Source: Clostridium beijerinckii HUN142
Lineage (GTDB): Bacteria > Bacillota > Clostridia > Clostridiales > Clostridiaceae
Assembly: GCF_000621745.1 (NCBI RefSeq)
Contig: NZ_JHXK01000013.1
Coordinates: 155,210 to 219,209 of the forward strand
DNA: 64,000 nucleotides
Direction of reading: 5' to 3'
The first letter of the stretch is position 1, and each line of letters starts with the position of its first letter. This document shows, in pieces, positions 19,175-27,574 of this stretch. Made by a program: the position numbers and the translations under genes. Under the pieces are notes generated by a model, which ran no database searches, was not told where the DNA came from, and was given only the letters and a program-made list of their open reading frames with translations.

Positions 19175-20185
19175 ATGAAGAAGTCAGCATTTTGCGAATA
19201 TTGCTTTAGTGAAAGAGAATATCAAGTATATAAAGTAAGAAGAACATCTATACTAAAAGATGAAGAGGTAAATTACAAGGCGAAAGAAGCTATTTGTAAT
19301 GTTTGTGGTAATGAGATTTTTGTTTCAGACGTAGGTGATTACAATTTGATGAATTTATATAAAGAATATAGAAGGAATTATAATATTATTAGTGTAGATG
19401 AAATACAAAAAATTAAAACTAAGTATTCAATTAATTCAGAATCACTTTCGCTAGTATTAGGATGGAATGTCGAAACTATAGAAAGATATTTAGATGGTGA
19501 TATGATTGTAATCTCTAATAGTGATTTATTAAGAAAAATATATGAGAATACTAATTACTACTCTATCATATTGCAAAATAACAAGGAAATGATAAGCCCT
19601 GTAGATTACAATAAAAGCAGACAAGCTATTAGACACATCTTAGCACAAAATCAGACAGAAGAAAAAATTGATGCAGTAATAAAGTATTTGTTAATAAGAT
19701 ATGAAGATTTTACAGCTTTATCAATCCAAAAGCTGCTATATTATGTACAAGTATTTCACTATGTATTTACTGGCAATTTTATATTTGAAGAAAATTGCGA
19801 AGCTTGGAAGGATGGACCAGTTTATCCGAGTTTATGTGAAAGATATGAACAATTTGGATATGAAAAAGTTAATAAAGATATATTGGCTAATGATAAATTA
19901 AGGTTAAAGGATTTTGAAAGGAATGTTGTAGAAAGTATAATAAAATTTTATGGTTGCTATAGTGGAAAAATATTAAAGGAGATGAGCAAAAACGAAGCTC
20001 CTTGGATATTAACAAGAACTAATTCTATTAATGGAAAGAGAATTAAATGTGGTAAGCTTAATAAGGTAATTGAAAAAAGCTTGATTCAAGAGTATTTTAC
20101 TAATATTAAGGAAAAATATAATATTAATAGTTTATTAGATATACAAAATTATAGTAGAGATTTATTCGATAAAATATCTATTTAA
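19175..20185 (+). CDS. Antitoxin with MqsA-like zinc ribbon, HTH and Panacea (SocA/DUF4065) domain
   Basis: This 336-aa protein is built of three parts. An N-terminal zinc ribbon has Cys7, Cys10, Cys41 and Cys44; a helix-turn-helix region spans about residues 75-125 (LSLVLGWNVETIERYL); and a C-terminal Panacea domain spans about 155-300 with the typical IQKLLYYVQVFHYV and AWKDGPVYPSL motifs. Panacea-domain proteins neutralise diverse toxins encoded beside them. Here the partner is the 133-aa gene upstream, and the HTH probably autorepresses the pair. ATG 19175 follows GGAGGG at 19161-19166. Confidence 0.85.
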   Translation: MKKSAFCEYCFSEREYQVYKVRRTSILKDEEVNYKAKEAICNVCGNEIFVSDVGDYNLMNLYKEYRRNYNIISVDEIQKIKTKYSINSESLSLVLGWNVETIERYLDGDMIVISNSDLLRKIYENTNYYSIILQNNKEMISPVDYNKSRQAIRHILAQNQTEEKIDAVIKYLLIRYEDFTALSIQKLLYYVQVFHYVFTGNFIFEENCEAWKDGPVYPSLCERYEQFGYEKVNKDILANDKLRLKDFERNVVESIIKFYGCYSGKILKEMSKNEAPWILTRTNSINGKRIKCGKLNKVIEKSLIQEYFTNIKEKYNINSLLDIQNYSRDLFDKISI

Positions 20186-20210
20186 TATGGAGCTAAGAAA
20201 GAGGTAACTT

Positions 20211-20822
20211 ATGAAAACTACATTATTACTTATTAGACATGGAGAAACAGATTGGAATGCTTTGGGAAAATTTCAAGGGTGTACAGATATAGAGTTATCA
20301 AAGGAAGGTATAAAGCAAGCCCAAGTGTTAAAAAATAGACTTAATGGAACATTTGACTGGATATATGCTAGTCCATTAAGCAGAGCCTTTAAAACGGCAA
20401 ATATATTGGCATCAATTACCGATAAAGAAGTTATAATAGAACCTGAGATAAGAGAAATTAATTTTGGTGAGTGGGAAGGACTAACTATTCAGCAAATTAG
20501 TGAAAAATATCCTGATGTTTTTAAAGCTTGGAGAACTGATAAAAAAGAAAGTTATATTTGCGGTGGAGATTCTAGCATCCGTAATGCAGTAGGTAGAGCT
20601 AAGAAGTGTATTTTAGACATAGTATCTAAACATAGAGGTGAGAAGATAGTAATTGTTGCTCATGGAGGGATAATAAAAGCCGGACTTATAGGAATATTTG
20701 AATGGGATATGACAATGTATCATAAAATAGCACTTGGTAATACTTGTATTAATAAAATAACTTTCAATGATGATTTGATGCCAATGTTAGTTAGCTTAAA
20801 TGATACAACTCATTTAGATTAA
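20211..20822 (+). CDS. Histidine phosphatase family protein (phosphoglycerate-mutase-like)
   Basis: This 203-aa member of the histidine phosphatase superfamily has the catalytic LIRHGETDWNALGKFQG near residues 6-22, SPLSRAFKTA and the second catalytic His in VAHGGIIKA. Family members include cofactor-dependent phosphoglycerate mutase-like phosphatases and CobC; the substrate cannot be fixed from sequence, and no cobalamin genes are nearby. It starts 25 bases after the antitoxin, with GAGGTAAC as ribosome binding site. Confidence 0.88.
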   Translation: MKTTLLLIRHGETDWNALGKFQGCTDIELSKEGIKQAQVLKNRLNGTFDWIYASPLSRAFKTANILASITDKEVIIEPEIREINFGEWEGLTIQQISEKYPDVFKAWRTDKKESYICGGDSSIRNAVGRAKKCILDIVSKHRGEKIVIVAHGGIIKAGLIGIFEWDMTMYHKIALGNTCINKITFNDDLMPMLVSLNDTTHLD

Positions 20823-20996
20823 TGCATTAAAATTGTATGAGTTAATCAATAAATTTAGTTCTATAAAAGGCGTGAAAACATACTAAATGTTAAATATAAA
20901 TAACTAATCTAATAAATAGATAAAAATTATTTTACTAATGAATTTTTTGAAATCATCCCAAATATATTTTGGTAAGATTCATAAGGAGCAATGAGA

Positions 20997-22154
20997 ATGA
21001 TATACATAATGATAAGTATTATACTGATTTTATATTCTGGAATAAATTATTACATTAGCATATGGTTTTGGAGAAATTTGTGTGATATAATGCCTTTTTT
21101 AAATAGTGAAATATACTTTAGCTTTTTTTTTATTATATTTATAATAAGCTTAGTCGGAGTCATATGGAATCGCCATCTGCCTAAATTTCTTCAAGATGGA
21201 ATTTATTTGATGGCATCATATTGGCTTGCGGCTGTAGTGTACTTTGCAATACTTATTGGTACAATTGAGTGTTTTTTTATTTTAGGTCATACTTTACACA
21301 TTATATCTAGTGATATTAAATCTAACTCAAATATTTCTTTTTATCTTGCTTTGATAGTTCTTTTTACTGTAATAATTATAATTCTATACGGAACGATAAA
21401 TGCTAAAAATGTAATAATTACGCCATACAATATAAAATTGCCTAAAAAATCCGGAAAGATAAACAAATTGCGAATAGCGCTTTTATCGGATATTCATCTA
21501 AGTGATTTAATGGATAAAGGAGTAGAAAAATTAATTGATAAGATTAATTCTATACAACCAGATATTGTTTTAATTGCAGGAGATATAATAGATTCTAATA
21601 GAGATATGATAACTTATGATTTTTCTAAAATAGAAAGTGATTTTCAAAAAATAAAGAGCAAATATGGGATTTATGCATGTTTAGGGAATCATGACTATGA
21701 TCATAATGGGGATTCATCAAATAGAATAAATAATTTGGAAAAAGTAGGAGTTAATATACTACGAGATAGCTATGTAAAGATTCATGATAGCTTTTATTTA
21801 ATAGGACGTGAAGATATCTCTTATGAAAGAATAAGTAGGGTAAAACGAAAAAATCTATCAGAAACTGTAAATGAAATAGGTAGAGAATTACCTATAATAG
21901 TATTGGATCATCAGCCCAATAATCTAAATGAACCTGTTAGCGAAAGAATTGATTTACAATTATCAGGTCATACTCATAAAGGACAGTTTTTTCCTTTTAA
22001 TTTAATAACGAAAAGAGTATTTAAAATTGATTATGGATATTTAAAAATGAATAAATTTCAAATAATCGTTTCATGCGGTACAAGAACCTGGGGACCGCCT
22101 ATACGAGTTGGGAGTAAATGTGAGATAGTAAATATAAATGTAACATTTCAATAA
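20997..22154 (+). CDS. Membrane-anchored metallophosphoesterase
   Basis: This 385-aa protein has four or more N-terminal membrane spans (about residues 1-140), as in the YkuE/YpbG-like group, followed by a calcineurin-type phosphoesterase domain. The metal-binding motifs appear in order: LLSDIHLS, IAGDIIDS, CLGNHDYDH, LDHQP and SGHTHKGQF. ATG 20997 is preferred over ATG 20991 because AAGGAG at 20983-20988 is only 2 bases from the latter. The substrate is unknown; relatives have been linked to lipid or nucleotide phosphates. Confidence 0.88.
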   Translation: MIYIMISIILILYSGINYYISIWFWRNLCDIMPFLNSEIYFSFFFIIFIISLVGVIWNRHLPKFLQDGIYLMASYWLAAVVYFAILIGTIECFFILGHTLHIISSDIKSNSNISFYLALIVLFTVIIIILYGTINAKNVIITPYNIKLPKKSGKINKLRIALLSDIHLSDLMDKGVEKLIDKINSIQPDIVLIAGDIIDSNRDMITYDFSKIESDFQKIKSKYGIYACLGNHDYDHNGDSSNRINNLEKVGVNILRDSYVKIHDSFYLIGREDISYERISRVKRKNLSETVNEIGRELPIIVLDHQPNNLNEPVSERIDLQLSGHTHKGQFFPFNLITKRVFKIDYGYLKMNKFQIIVSCGTRTWGPPIRVGSKCEIVNINVTFQ

Positions 22155-22333
22155 AGGAATATTTCCATTGACTATAATAATTTAGGATAAGAACCTAGTA
22201 ACTATTGTAATCGCATAATTTAAAACAGTACGTATATTATAAGTACTATTTTAAGTCTTTAAGGTTATATGTATTTAGAATATAAATTCATATAACCTTT
22301 TATTATTAATAAGAAGAGTTAAAAATTATTGAA

Positions 22334-22570
22334 GTCATTTTTTGAAATGTGCTTCAAGCAAGTTTAGGAGAAAATTCAGCTAGTCAAGCTGCTGCAAATC
22401 CATAACTATTCATAGGGAATTTTAGTATTTACAGTTAATGAAGTTTGTGGGTCAGGATTAAGTCTGTAGGTTTAGTAGTTTAAATAGTAAAAGCTGTAGA
22501 TACAGTATTAGTTATTGTGAGTTCAGATAAAAGCCAAATCATTAGGAATAAATCCGATAGAAAAGAGTAT
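22334..22570 (+). pseudogene. Thiolase (acetyl-CoA acetyltransferase) relic
   Basis: Fragments of a thiolase N-terminal domain are readable across changing frames. At 22346-22402 the sequence encodes NVLQASLGENSASQAAANP, the loop before the active site, and at about 22430-22470 TVNEVCGSGLS contains the nucleophilic Cys signature. Stops interrupt between and after them, and neither the start nor the C-terminal HP/CxG motifs remain. It is a dead remnant of a gene like thlA/atoB, lying just upstream of an alcohol dehydrogenase gene. Confidence 0.75.
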
Positions 22571-22585
22571 AGATTGAAAGAATAT

Positions 22586-22661
22586 GTCCTAAAAAATTAC
22601 AATGTAATAAAATTGAACAATGTAATCATAAAGTGTATTTTTTTAGGACGGCAAATTTGCC
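22586..22661. repeat. Near-perfect 16-bp inverted repeat plus adjacent palindrome
   Basis: GTCCTAAAAAATTACA (22586-22601) and TGTATTTTTTTAGGAC (22634-22649) are inverted copies with one mismatch. The loop contains ATGTAAT twice. The palindrome GGCAAATTTGCC (22650-22661) follows directly. It may be a terminator-like RNA hairpin or the end of a small element. Confidence 0.6.
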
Positions 22662-22963
22662 ACGGAAAAGCAATATTATTAATAATTAGATTATAGAATT
22701 TTGATAAATAGAGAAATTGCTCTATTAATATATTTTAAATCATATATATAAATTTATGGATTAGGACCCCTTATTTCTAGGTAAATATATCCTTTTTTGT
22801 ATTCTTATGAAATAAAAATTATGCGATAAACTATACCAGAATATTACATAAACTAATATAATAAATTGATAAAATACAACATTTGGCATAAATATTGCTT
22901 TACATAATTAATGTGGTTAAAAGCAAATAAAAATGACAGATGAATTTTAGGAGGTATAAATTT

Positions 22964-24130
22964 ATGGCACGTTTTACTTTACCTAGGGACTTATATCATG
23001 GAGAAGGGGCGCTGGAAGTACTTAAAACCTTAAAAGGTAAAAAGGCTTTTGTAGTTGTTGGTGGAGGATCAATGAAAAGATTTGGTTTTCTTAAACAAGT
23101 TGAAGATTATTTAGCAGAAGCAGGAATGGAAGTAGAATTGTTTGAAGGAGTAGAACCAGATCCATCGGTAGAAACAGTAATGAAGGGTGCCGAAGCAATG
23201 AGAAACTTCGAGCCTGATTGGATAATTGCTATGGGTGGAGGTTCACCAATAGATGCCGCAAAAGCTATGTGGATATTCTATGAATACCCAGACTTTACTT
23301 TTGAACAAGCAGTTATTCCATTTGGATTGCCAGAGCTTAGACAAAAAGCTAAGTTTGTAGCTATTCCATCAACAAGTGGTACAGCTACAGAAGTTACAGC
23401 ATTTTCAGTTATAACGAATTATACAGAAAAGATTAAGTATCCTTTGGCTGATTTTAACATAACTCCAGATATAGCAATAGTTGACCCAGTATTAGCTCAA
23501 ACTATGCCAAAAACATTAACAGCTCATACTGGAATGGATGCACTAACTCATGCTATAGAAGCATATACTGCATCACTTAGATCAAATTTTTCTGACCCTT
23601 TGGCAATCAAAGCCTTACAAATGGTTCAAGAAAATTTAATTAAATCATTTGAAGGAGACAAGGAAGCTAGAAACTTAATGCATGAGGCTCAATGTCTAGC
23701 AGGAATGGCATTTTCTAATGCGTTACTTGGAATAGTTCATTCAATGGCTCACAAGGTTGGTGCTGTATTCCATATTCCTCATGGGTGTGCAAATGCTATA
23801 TTCTTACCATATGTAATTCAATATAATAGAACAAAATGCGAAGATAGGTATGCTGATATTGCCAGAGCATTAAAATTAGAAGGAAATACAGATACAGAAT
23901 TAACTGATTCATTAATTGGAATGATTAATAAAATGAATAGTGACTTGAATATTCCTCATTCAATGAAAGAATATGGAGTTACAGAGGATGATTTTAAAGC
24001 AAATCTTTCATTCATTGCTCATAACGCAGTGTTAGATGCATGTACAGGATCAAATCCTAGAGAAATAGATGATGCGACAATGGAAAAACTATTTGAATGC
24101 ACATATTATGGAACAAAGGTTGAACTATAA
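22964..24130 (+). CDS. Iron-containing alcohol dehydrogenase
   Basis: This 388-aa group III (Fe-dependent) alcohol dehydrogenase reduces an aldehyde such as acetaldehyde or butyraldehyde with NAD(P)H. The cofactor loop GGGSPIDAAKA and the metal ligands Asp192, His196, His259 and His273 (in GMDALTHAIEAY, GIVHSMAH and IPHGCANAI) are all present. ATG 22964 follows AGGAGG at 22949-22954. In a solventogenic Clostridium it may contribute to butanol or ethanol formation, but the substrate cannot be set from sequence. Codon choice looks like that of a highly expressed gene. Confidence 0.93.
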   Translation: MARFTLPRDLYHGEGALEVLKTLKGKKAFVVVGGGSMKRFGFLKQVEDYLAEAGMEVELFEGVEPDPSVETVMKGAEAMRNFEPDWIIAMGGGSPIDAAKAMWIFYEYPDFTFEQAVIPFGLPELRQKAKFVAIPSTSGTATEVTAFSVITNYTEKIKYPLADFNITPDIAIVDPVLAQTMPKTLTAHTGMDALTHAIEAYTASLRSNFSDPLAIKALQMVQENLIKSFEGDKEARNLMHEAQCLAGMAFSNALLGIVHSMAHKVGAVFHIPHGCANAIFLPYVIQYNRTKCEDRYADIARALKLEGNTDTELTDSLIGMINKMNSDLNIPHSMKEYGVTEDDFKANLSFIAHNAVLDACTGSNPREIDDATMEKLFECTYYGTKVEL

Positions 24131-24206
24131 TACTTAGTATTTATATATAAATGTAAAAACATAAGAATAAAGCAATATGATTGTATAAATCAATGATTTT
24201 GATTTT

Positions 24207-24244
24207 CATAATAAAAAGCTCTCTATCGAGGGCTTTTTATTATG
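24207..24244 (+). terminator. Terminator after the alcohol dehydrogenase gene
   Basis: CATAATAAAAAGCTCTC (24207-24223) pairs with GAGGGCTTTTTATTATG (24228-24244), a 17-bp stem with one G-U pair and a 4-base loop. It works in either direction. Confidence 0.92.
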
Positions 24245-24440
24245 AAAAAAATTATCGGAAAACAATAATATTTATTGTTATTTTTTTATTTAAATGATAA
24301 AATTACTTTAATATTAAGAAAATAACAATTGTTACGAAATGATTAGGGGTCATATAATGTAATTTAATGCAATAATATAGAAGAATGTGATGAGTTATTT
24401 TCATTAAATGCTTTAGTAGTTTATACTTAAAGTTACAAAA

Positions 24441-24485
24441 GGCCGGTTCAAACTTAATAGTTTTAATTGGTCTATTATTATATTT
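24441..24485 (+). terminator. Leader hairpin upstream of the chemoreceptor gene
   Basis: GGCCGGTT (24441-24448) pairs with AATTGGTC (24464-24471) using G-U pairs, with an inner AAACT/AGTTT stem and a T-rich tail. It lies 70 bases before the chemoreceptor gene and could be an attenuator or the end of an unseen small transcript. The conserved motifs of a c-di-GMP riboswitch are not present. Confidence 0.45.
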
Positions 24486-24553
24486 TAGTAGGAGTAAATA
24501 TTAAATAATTAAACGATTAAATTAAGTTTTCGATGCTTAAAGGGGGATAAAAT

Positions 24554-26272
24554 ATGATTAATAATTTAAAAGTTAAACAGAAAATTTTCTTATTTTCAGG
24601 GATAATGATTTTATTGATTATCTTTATGGGGGGAATTGGATATTATTATAATTTGCAATCAAATTATAATGTAACATCTATGTACAAAGAGAGATTGCTT
24701 CCAGTAGAGTGGCTAAATGATAATAGGAACCAATCAAGAGCAATAGAAGCAGATACATATAATATTATTTTGAACGTAAAAGATACTGAAGAACAAAATA
24801 AGAAATTGAATGATATTAAAGATAGAGTAAAGGCATATGATAAAAACTGGCAGGCTTATAAAGAAACTGAGCTTGAACAATTTGAATTAGAAACCGTACC
24901 ATTAGTTGAGAATGATCTTAAAGAATATAGAGCGACAAGAGATGAAATTATAAAATTAGCTATGGAAGGAAAGCAAGAAGAGGCTTTGGAAAAATATAAA
25001 TCAATAACTGGGAAAGTAGATGAATTTCAAAAAAACTTAAAAGCTTTGGCGACATATAATGCTGATAAAGCACAAGAAATAAATATTCAAAATAACAATA
25101 GTTTTAATTATTCTAGAAATATTTTTATGGTATTAGGTTTTTTGTCCGTAGTGATAGCCACTACTTTATCAGTTATTATATCTAAAACAATTGCTAATCC
25201 ATTGAAATTATCAGTAGAATGCATTAGAGTTTTAGCCAAGAGAGATTTTACAGTATCAGTTCCTGAGCTACTTTTAAAAAGAAAGGATGAAATGGGGGAG
25301 CTAGCTAATTCCATATTTTTAATGAAAAATGATATTAGTATTTTAGTGAAGGAGATAATGGAAAGATCACAGGATATGAACGCCTCTAGTCAAGAACTTT
25401 CTGCTACTGTGGAGGAATTAACAACAACTGTAGAGAGCATAGACGCATCAATTAGAAATATATCAAATGATTTGCAAGAAACAAGTGCATCATCAGAAGA
25501 AATAAGCGCATCTATTCAGGAAGTGGATTCCAACATTAATTTGCTATCAAGTAAATCAATGGAGGGAAGTAATAATGCGAGTAAATCAAAAGAAAGAGCC
25601 ACAGAAGTACAAAGCCAAGGTAAAGCATCATTAGAGGAAGCAAGAAGATTATATGAAGAAAAGAGAGAAAAGGGGGTTAAAGCAATTGAATCTGGCAAGG
25701 TTGTAGAAGATATAAAGGCCATGGCAGATACTATAGCTGATATATCAGAGCAAACAAACTTACTTGCTCTTAATGCGGCAATTGAAGCAGCGAGAGCAGG
25801 AGACCATGGAAAAGGTTTTGCAGTGGTAGCAGAAGAAGTTAGGAAGTTAGCGGAAGGGGCATCCCAGGCGGTTACTATTATAAAAGATACAATAGTAAAA
25901 GTACAAGCTGCGTTTAGAAATCTTTCTGATAATAACGTAGAAGTATTAGATTTTATAAAAGAAGATGTAAATTCCAAATTTGAGGATATGAAGAATATGG
26001 GAAATCAATATTATAATGATGCTGAATTTGTAGCAAATATGTCTGAAGAAATAGCTTCTATGTCAGAGGAACTTACAGCAACAATTCATGAAATAACTAA
26101 TGTGGTACAGAATACAGCTGAAATTGCACAGAAATCATCTGAAAATGCTGAAACAATAAAAGATAGTGTAAGTGAAACAACAAGTGAAATAGAGCAGGTA
26201 GCAAAAGCTGCACAACAGCAGGCGCTGTTAGCAGAAAAGCTAAATGAAGTTGTAAACCAATTTAAGGTATAA
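24554..26272 (+). CDS. Methyl-accepting chemotaxis protein
   Basis: This 572-aa transmembrane chemoreceptor has TM1 at about residues 10-30 and a four-helix-bundle sensor to about residue 185. TM2 (about 188-212), a HAMP domain (about 212-265) and a cytoplasmic signalling domain follow. The tip that contacts CheA/CheW is conserved as [18 protein letters not shown], followed by [16 protein letters not shown]. The ligand is unknown. The ribosome binding site is AAAGGGGG. It stands alone with a terminator on each side. Confidence 0.95.
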   Translation: MINNLKVKQKIFLFSGIMILLIIFMGGIGYYYNLQSNYNVTSMYKERLLPVEWLNDNRNQSRAIEADTYNIILNVKDTEEQNKKLNDIKDRVKAYDKNWQAYKETELEQFELETVPLVENDLKEYRATRDEIIKLAMEGKQEEALEKYKSITGKVDEFQKNLKALATYNADKAQEINIQNNNSFNYSRNIFMVLGFLSVVIATTLSVIISKTIANPLKLSVECIRVLAKRDFTVSVPELLLKRKDEMGELANSIFLMKNDISILVKEIMERSQDMNASSQELSATVEELTTTVESIDASIRNISNDLQETSASSEEISASIQEVDSNINLLSSKSMEGSNNASKSKERATEVQSQGKASLEEARRLYEEKREKGVKAIESGKVVEDIKAMADTIADISEQTNLLALNAAIEAARAGDHGKGFAVVAEEVRKLAEGASQAVTIIKDTIVKVQAAFRNLSDNNVEVLDFIKEDVNSKFEDMKNMGNQYYNDAEFVANMSEEIASMSEELTATIHEITNVVQNTAEIAQKSSENAETIKDSVSETTSEIEQVAKAAQQQALLAEKLNEVVNQFKV

Positions 26273-26319
26273 GCAATTATAATTAATAAATTTATTTAAA
26301 AATTATATTATTTAAAATG

Positions 26320-26358
26320 AAGATAGCGCTTTCAAGATGAAGTGCTATCTTTTTTTAT
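26320..26358 (+). terminator. Terminator after the chemoreceptor gene
   Basis: AAGATAGCGCTT (26320-26331) with AAGTGCTATCTT, one mismatch, an 8-base loop, then a T-run. Confidence 0.9.
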
Positions 26359-26473
26359 AAACTATTTTTTCATTTGATGAGAGATCTATCTTGTCTAATT
26401 ACATTAGTGTAAGTCTACAAGTAAATCTTTTATAATGATGTTTACTTAAATTGTATATAATTTGTAATTAGAA

Positions 26474-26491
26474 TGTAACAAAACTGTGACA
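26474..26491 (+). promoter_or_regulatory. Direct-repeat operator upstream of the glycosyltransferase operon
   Basis: TGTAACA (26474-26480), AAAC and TGTGACA (26485-26491) are two heptamers in an 11-bp register, as bound by OmpR/PhoB-type regulators. The same arrangement lies upstream of the two-component genes at 35586-35603. An AT-rich -10-like sequence (TATAAATATA) follows about 15 bases on. Confidence 0.55.
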
Positions 26492-26574
26492 ATTATTTTC
26501 TAGAATATAAATATAGATTTAAGAGAGTTTACAACTCAACATTTAATTTATGAATAATATTTGAGGTGATAAAT

Positions 26575-27561
26575 ATGAATGATAAAATAGTTTATTCTAT
26601 TATAGTACCTTTATATAATGAGGAACTTGTCATAAATCAAAGCTACAAAAGACTTAAGGAAGTTATGGATTCCATAAATGAAAGTTATGAAATTGTATTT
26701 GTAAATGATGGGAGTAAAGATAGAACAAGAGAAATAGCAGAAGAAATATGTAGCAGAGATGAGAATATAAAACTTATCAATTTTTCAAGAAATTTTGGTC
26801 ATCAAGCAGCGATAACAGCAGGGATGGATTTAGCATTAGGAGATGCAATTATTGTGATAGATGCTGATCTTCAAGATCCACCAGAAGTAATGCTTAAAAT
26901 GATTGAAAAATGGAAAGAAGGCTATGAGGTTGTCTATGGAAAAAGAGTAAAGAGAGAAGGGGAAACCTTTTTTAAAAAATTTACTGCAAGAGTATATTAT
27001 AGATTATTAAGAAGCATGACAACAGTTGATGTTCCGGTAGATACAGGAGATTTCAGACTTATAGATAGGAAAGTTTGTAATACGCTAATAGCTTTACCAG
27101 AAAGAAATAGATATGTAAGAGGACTTGTGAGTTGGGTTGGCTATAAGCAGACTTATGTTGAGTTTATAAGACAGGAAAGATTTGCAGGAGAAACTAAATA
27201 CCCTTTAAAAAAGATGTTTAAGTTGGCATGTGATGGTATAACATCACTATCATATAAGCCACTTATTATTGCAGGACATTTTGGAGCTCTAGCTTTGTTA
27301 GTTGGAATAGTTTTAATGTTTGTTGATATTATTAAGTCTATAATTAATAAAAGTAGTTTATTGAACATTACAATGATGGTAGGAATTAACATGATGATGT
27401 TTGGAGTAGTTTTAGGTTGTATTGGAATAATGGGGCAGTATATTGGAAGAATATTTGATGAAAGTAAAGGCAGGCCAATTTATATAATTTCGAGTACAAC
27501 AAATTATAATAGATCAAGTAAAAAATATAATATTATTAATCTAGAGAAAAAGACATTATAG
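26575..27561 (+). CDS. GT2 glycosyltransferase (DPM1/GtrB-like)
   Basis: This 328-aa membrane glycosyltransferase transfers a sugar from a nucleotide donor to polyprenyl phosphate. The GT-A domain has SIIVPLYNEE, the donor-binding IVFVNDGSKD, and DADLQDPPE with the metal-binding DxD. RNRYVRGLVSWVGYKQ and two C-terminal spans (about residues 235-255 and 270-292) match the GtrB/ArnC/YkcC group. ATG 26575 follows TGAGGTGAT. The next gene encodes a PMT-type transferase that would use the lipid-linked sugar. Confidence 0.9.
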   Translation: MNDKIVYSIIVPLYNEELVINQSYKRLKEVMDSINESYEIVFVNDGSKDRTREIAEEICSRDENIKLINFSRNFGHQAAITAGMDLALGDAIIVIDADLQDPPEVMLKMIEKWKEGYEVVYGKRVKREGETFFKKFTARVYYRLLRSMTTVDVPVDTGDFRLIDRKVCNTLIALPERNRYVRGLVSWVGYKQTYVEFIRQERFAGETKYPLKKMFKLACDGITSLSYKPLIIAGHFGALALLVGIVLMFVDIIKSIINKSSLLNITMMVGINMMMFGVVLGCIGIMGQYIGRIFDESKGRPIYIISSTTNYNRSSKKYNIINLEKKTL

Positions 27562-27574
27562 AGGGGGAACGAAT

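Noticed and set aside
19701..19901. 66-codon plus-strand open frame inside the antitoxin gene
   Set aside because: Different frame within a clear Panacea-domain coding region.
24300..24540. c-di-GMP riboswitch before the chemoreceptor gene
   Set aside because: The GEMM core motifs are missing; only a terminator-like hairpin is seen.
25516..25977. 153-codon open frame opposite the chemoreceptor gene
   Set aside because: Antisense to the helical signalling domain; typical Ala/Ser-rich shadow.
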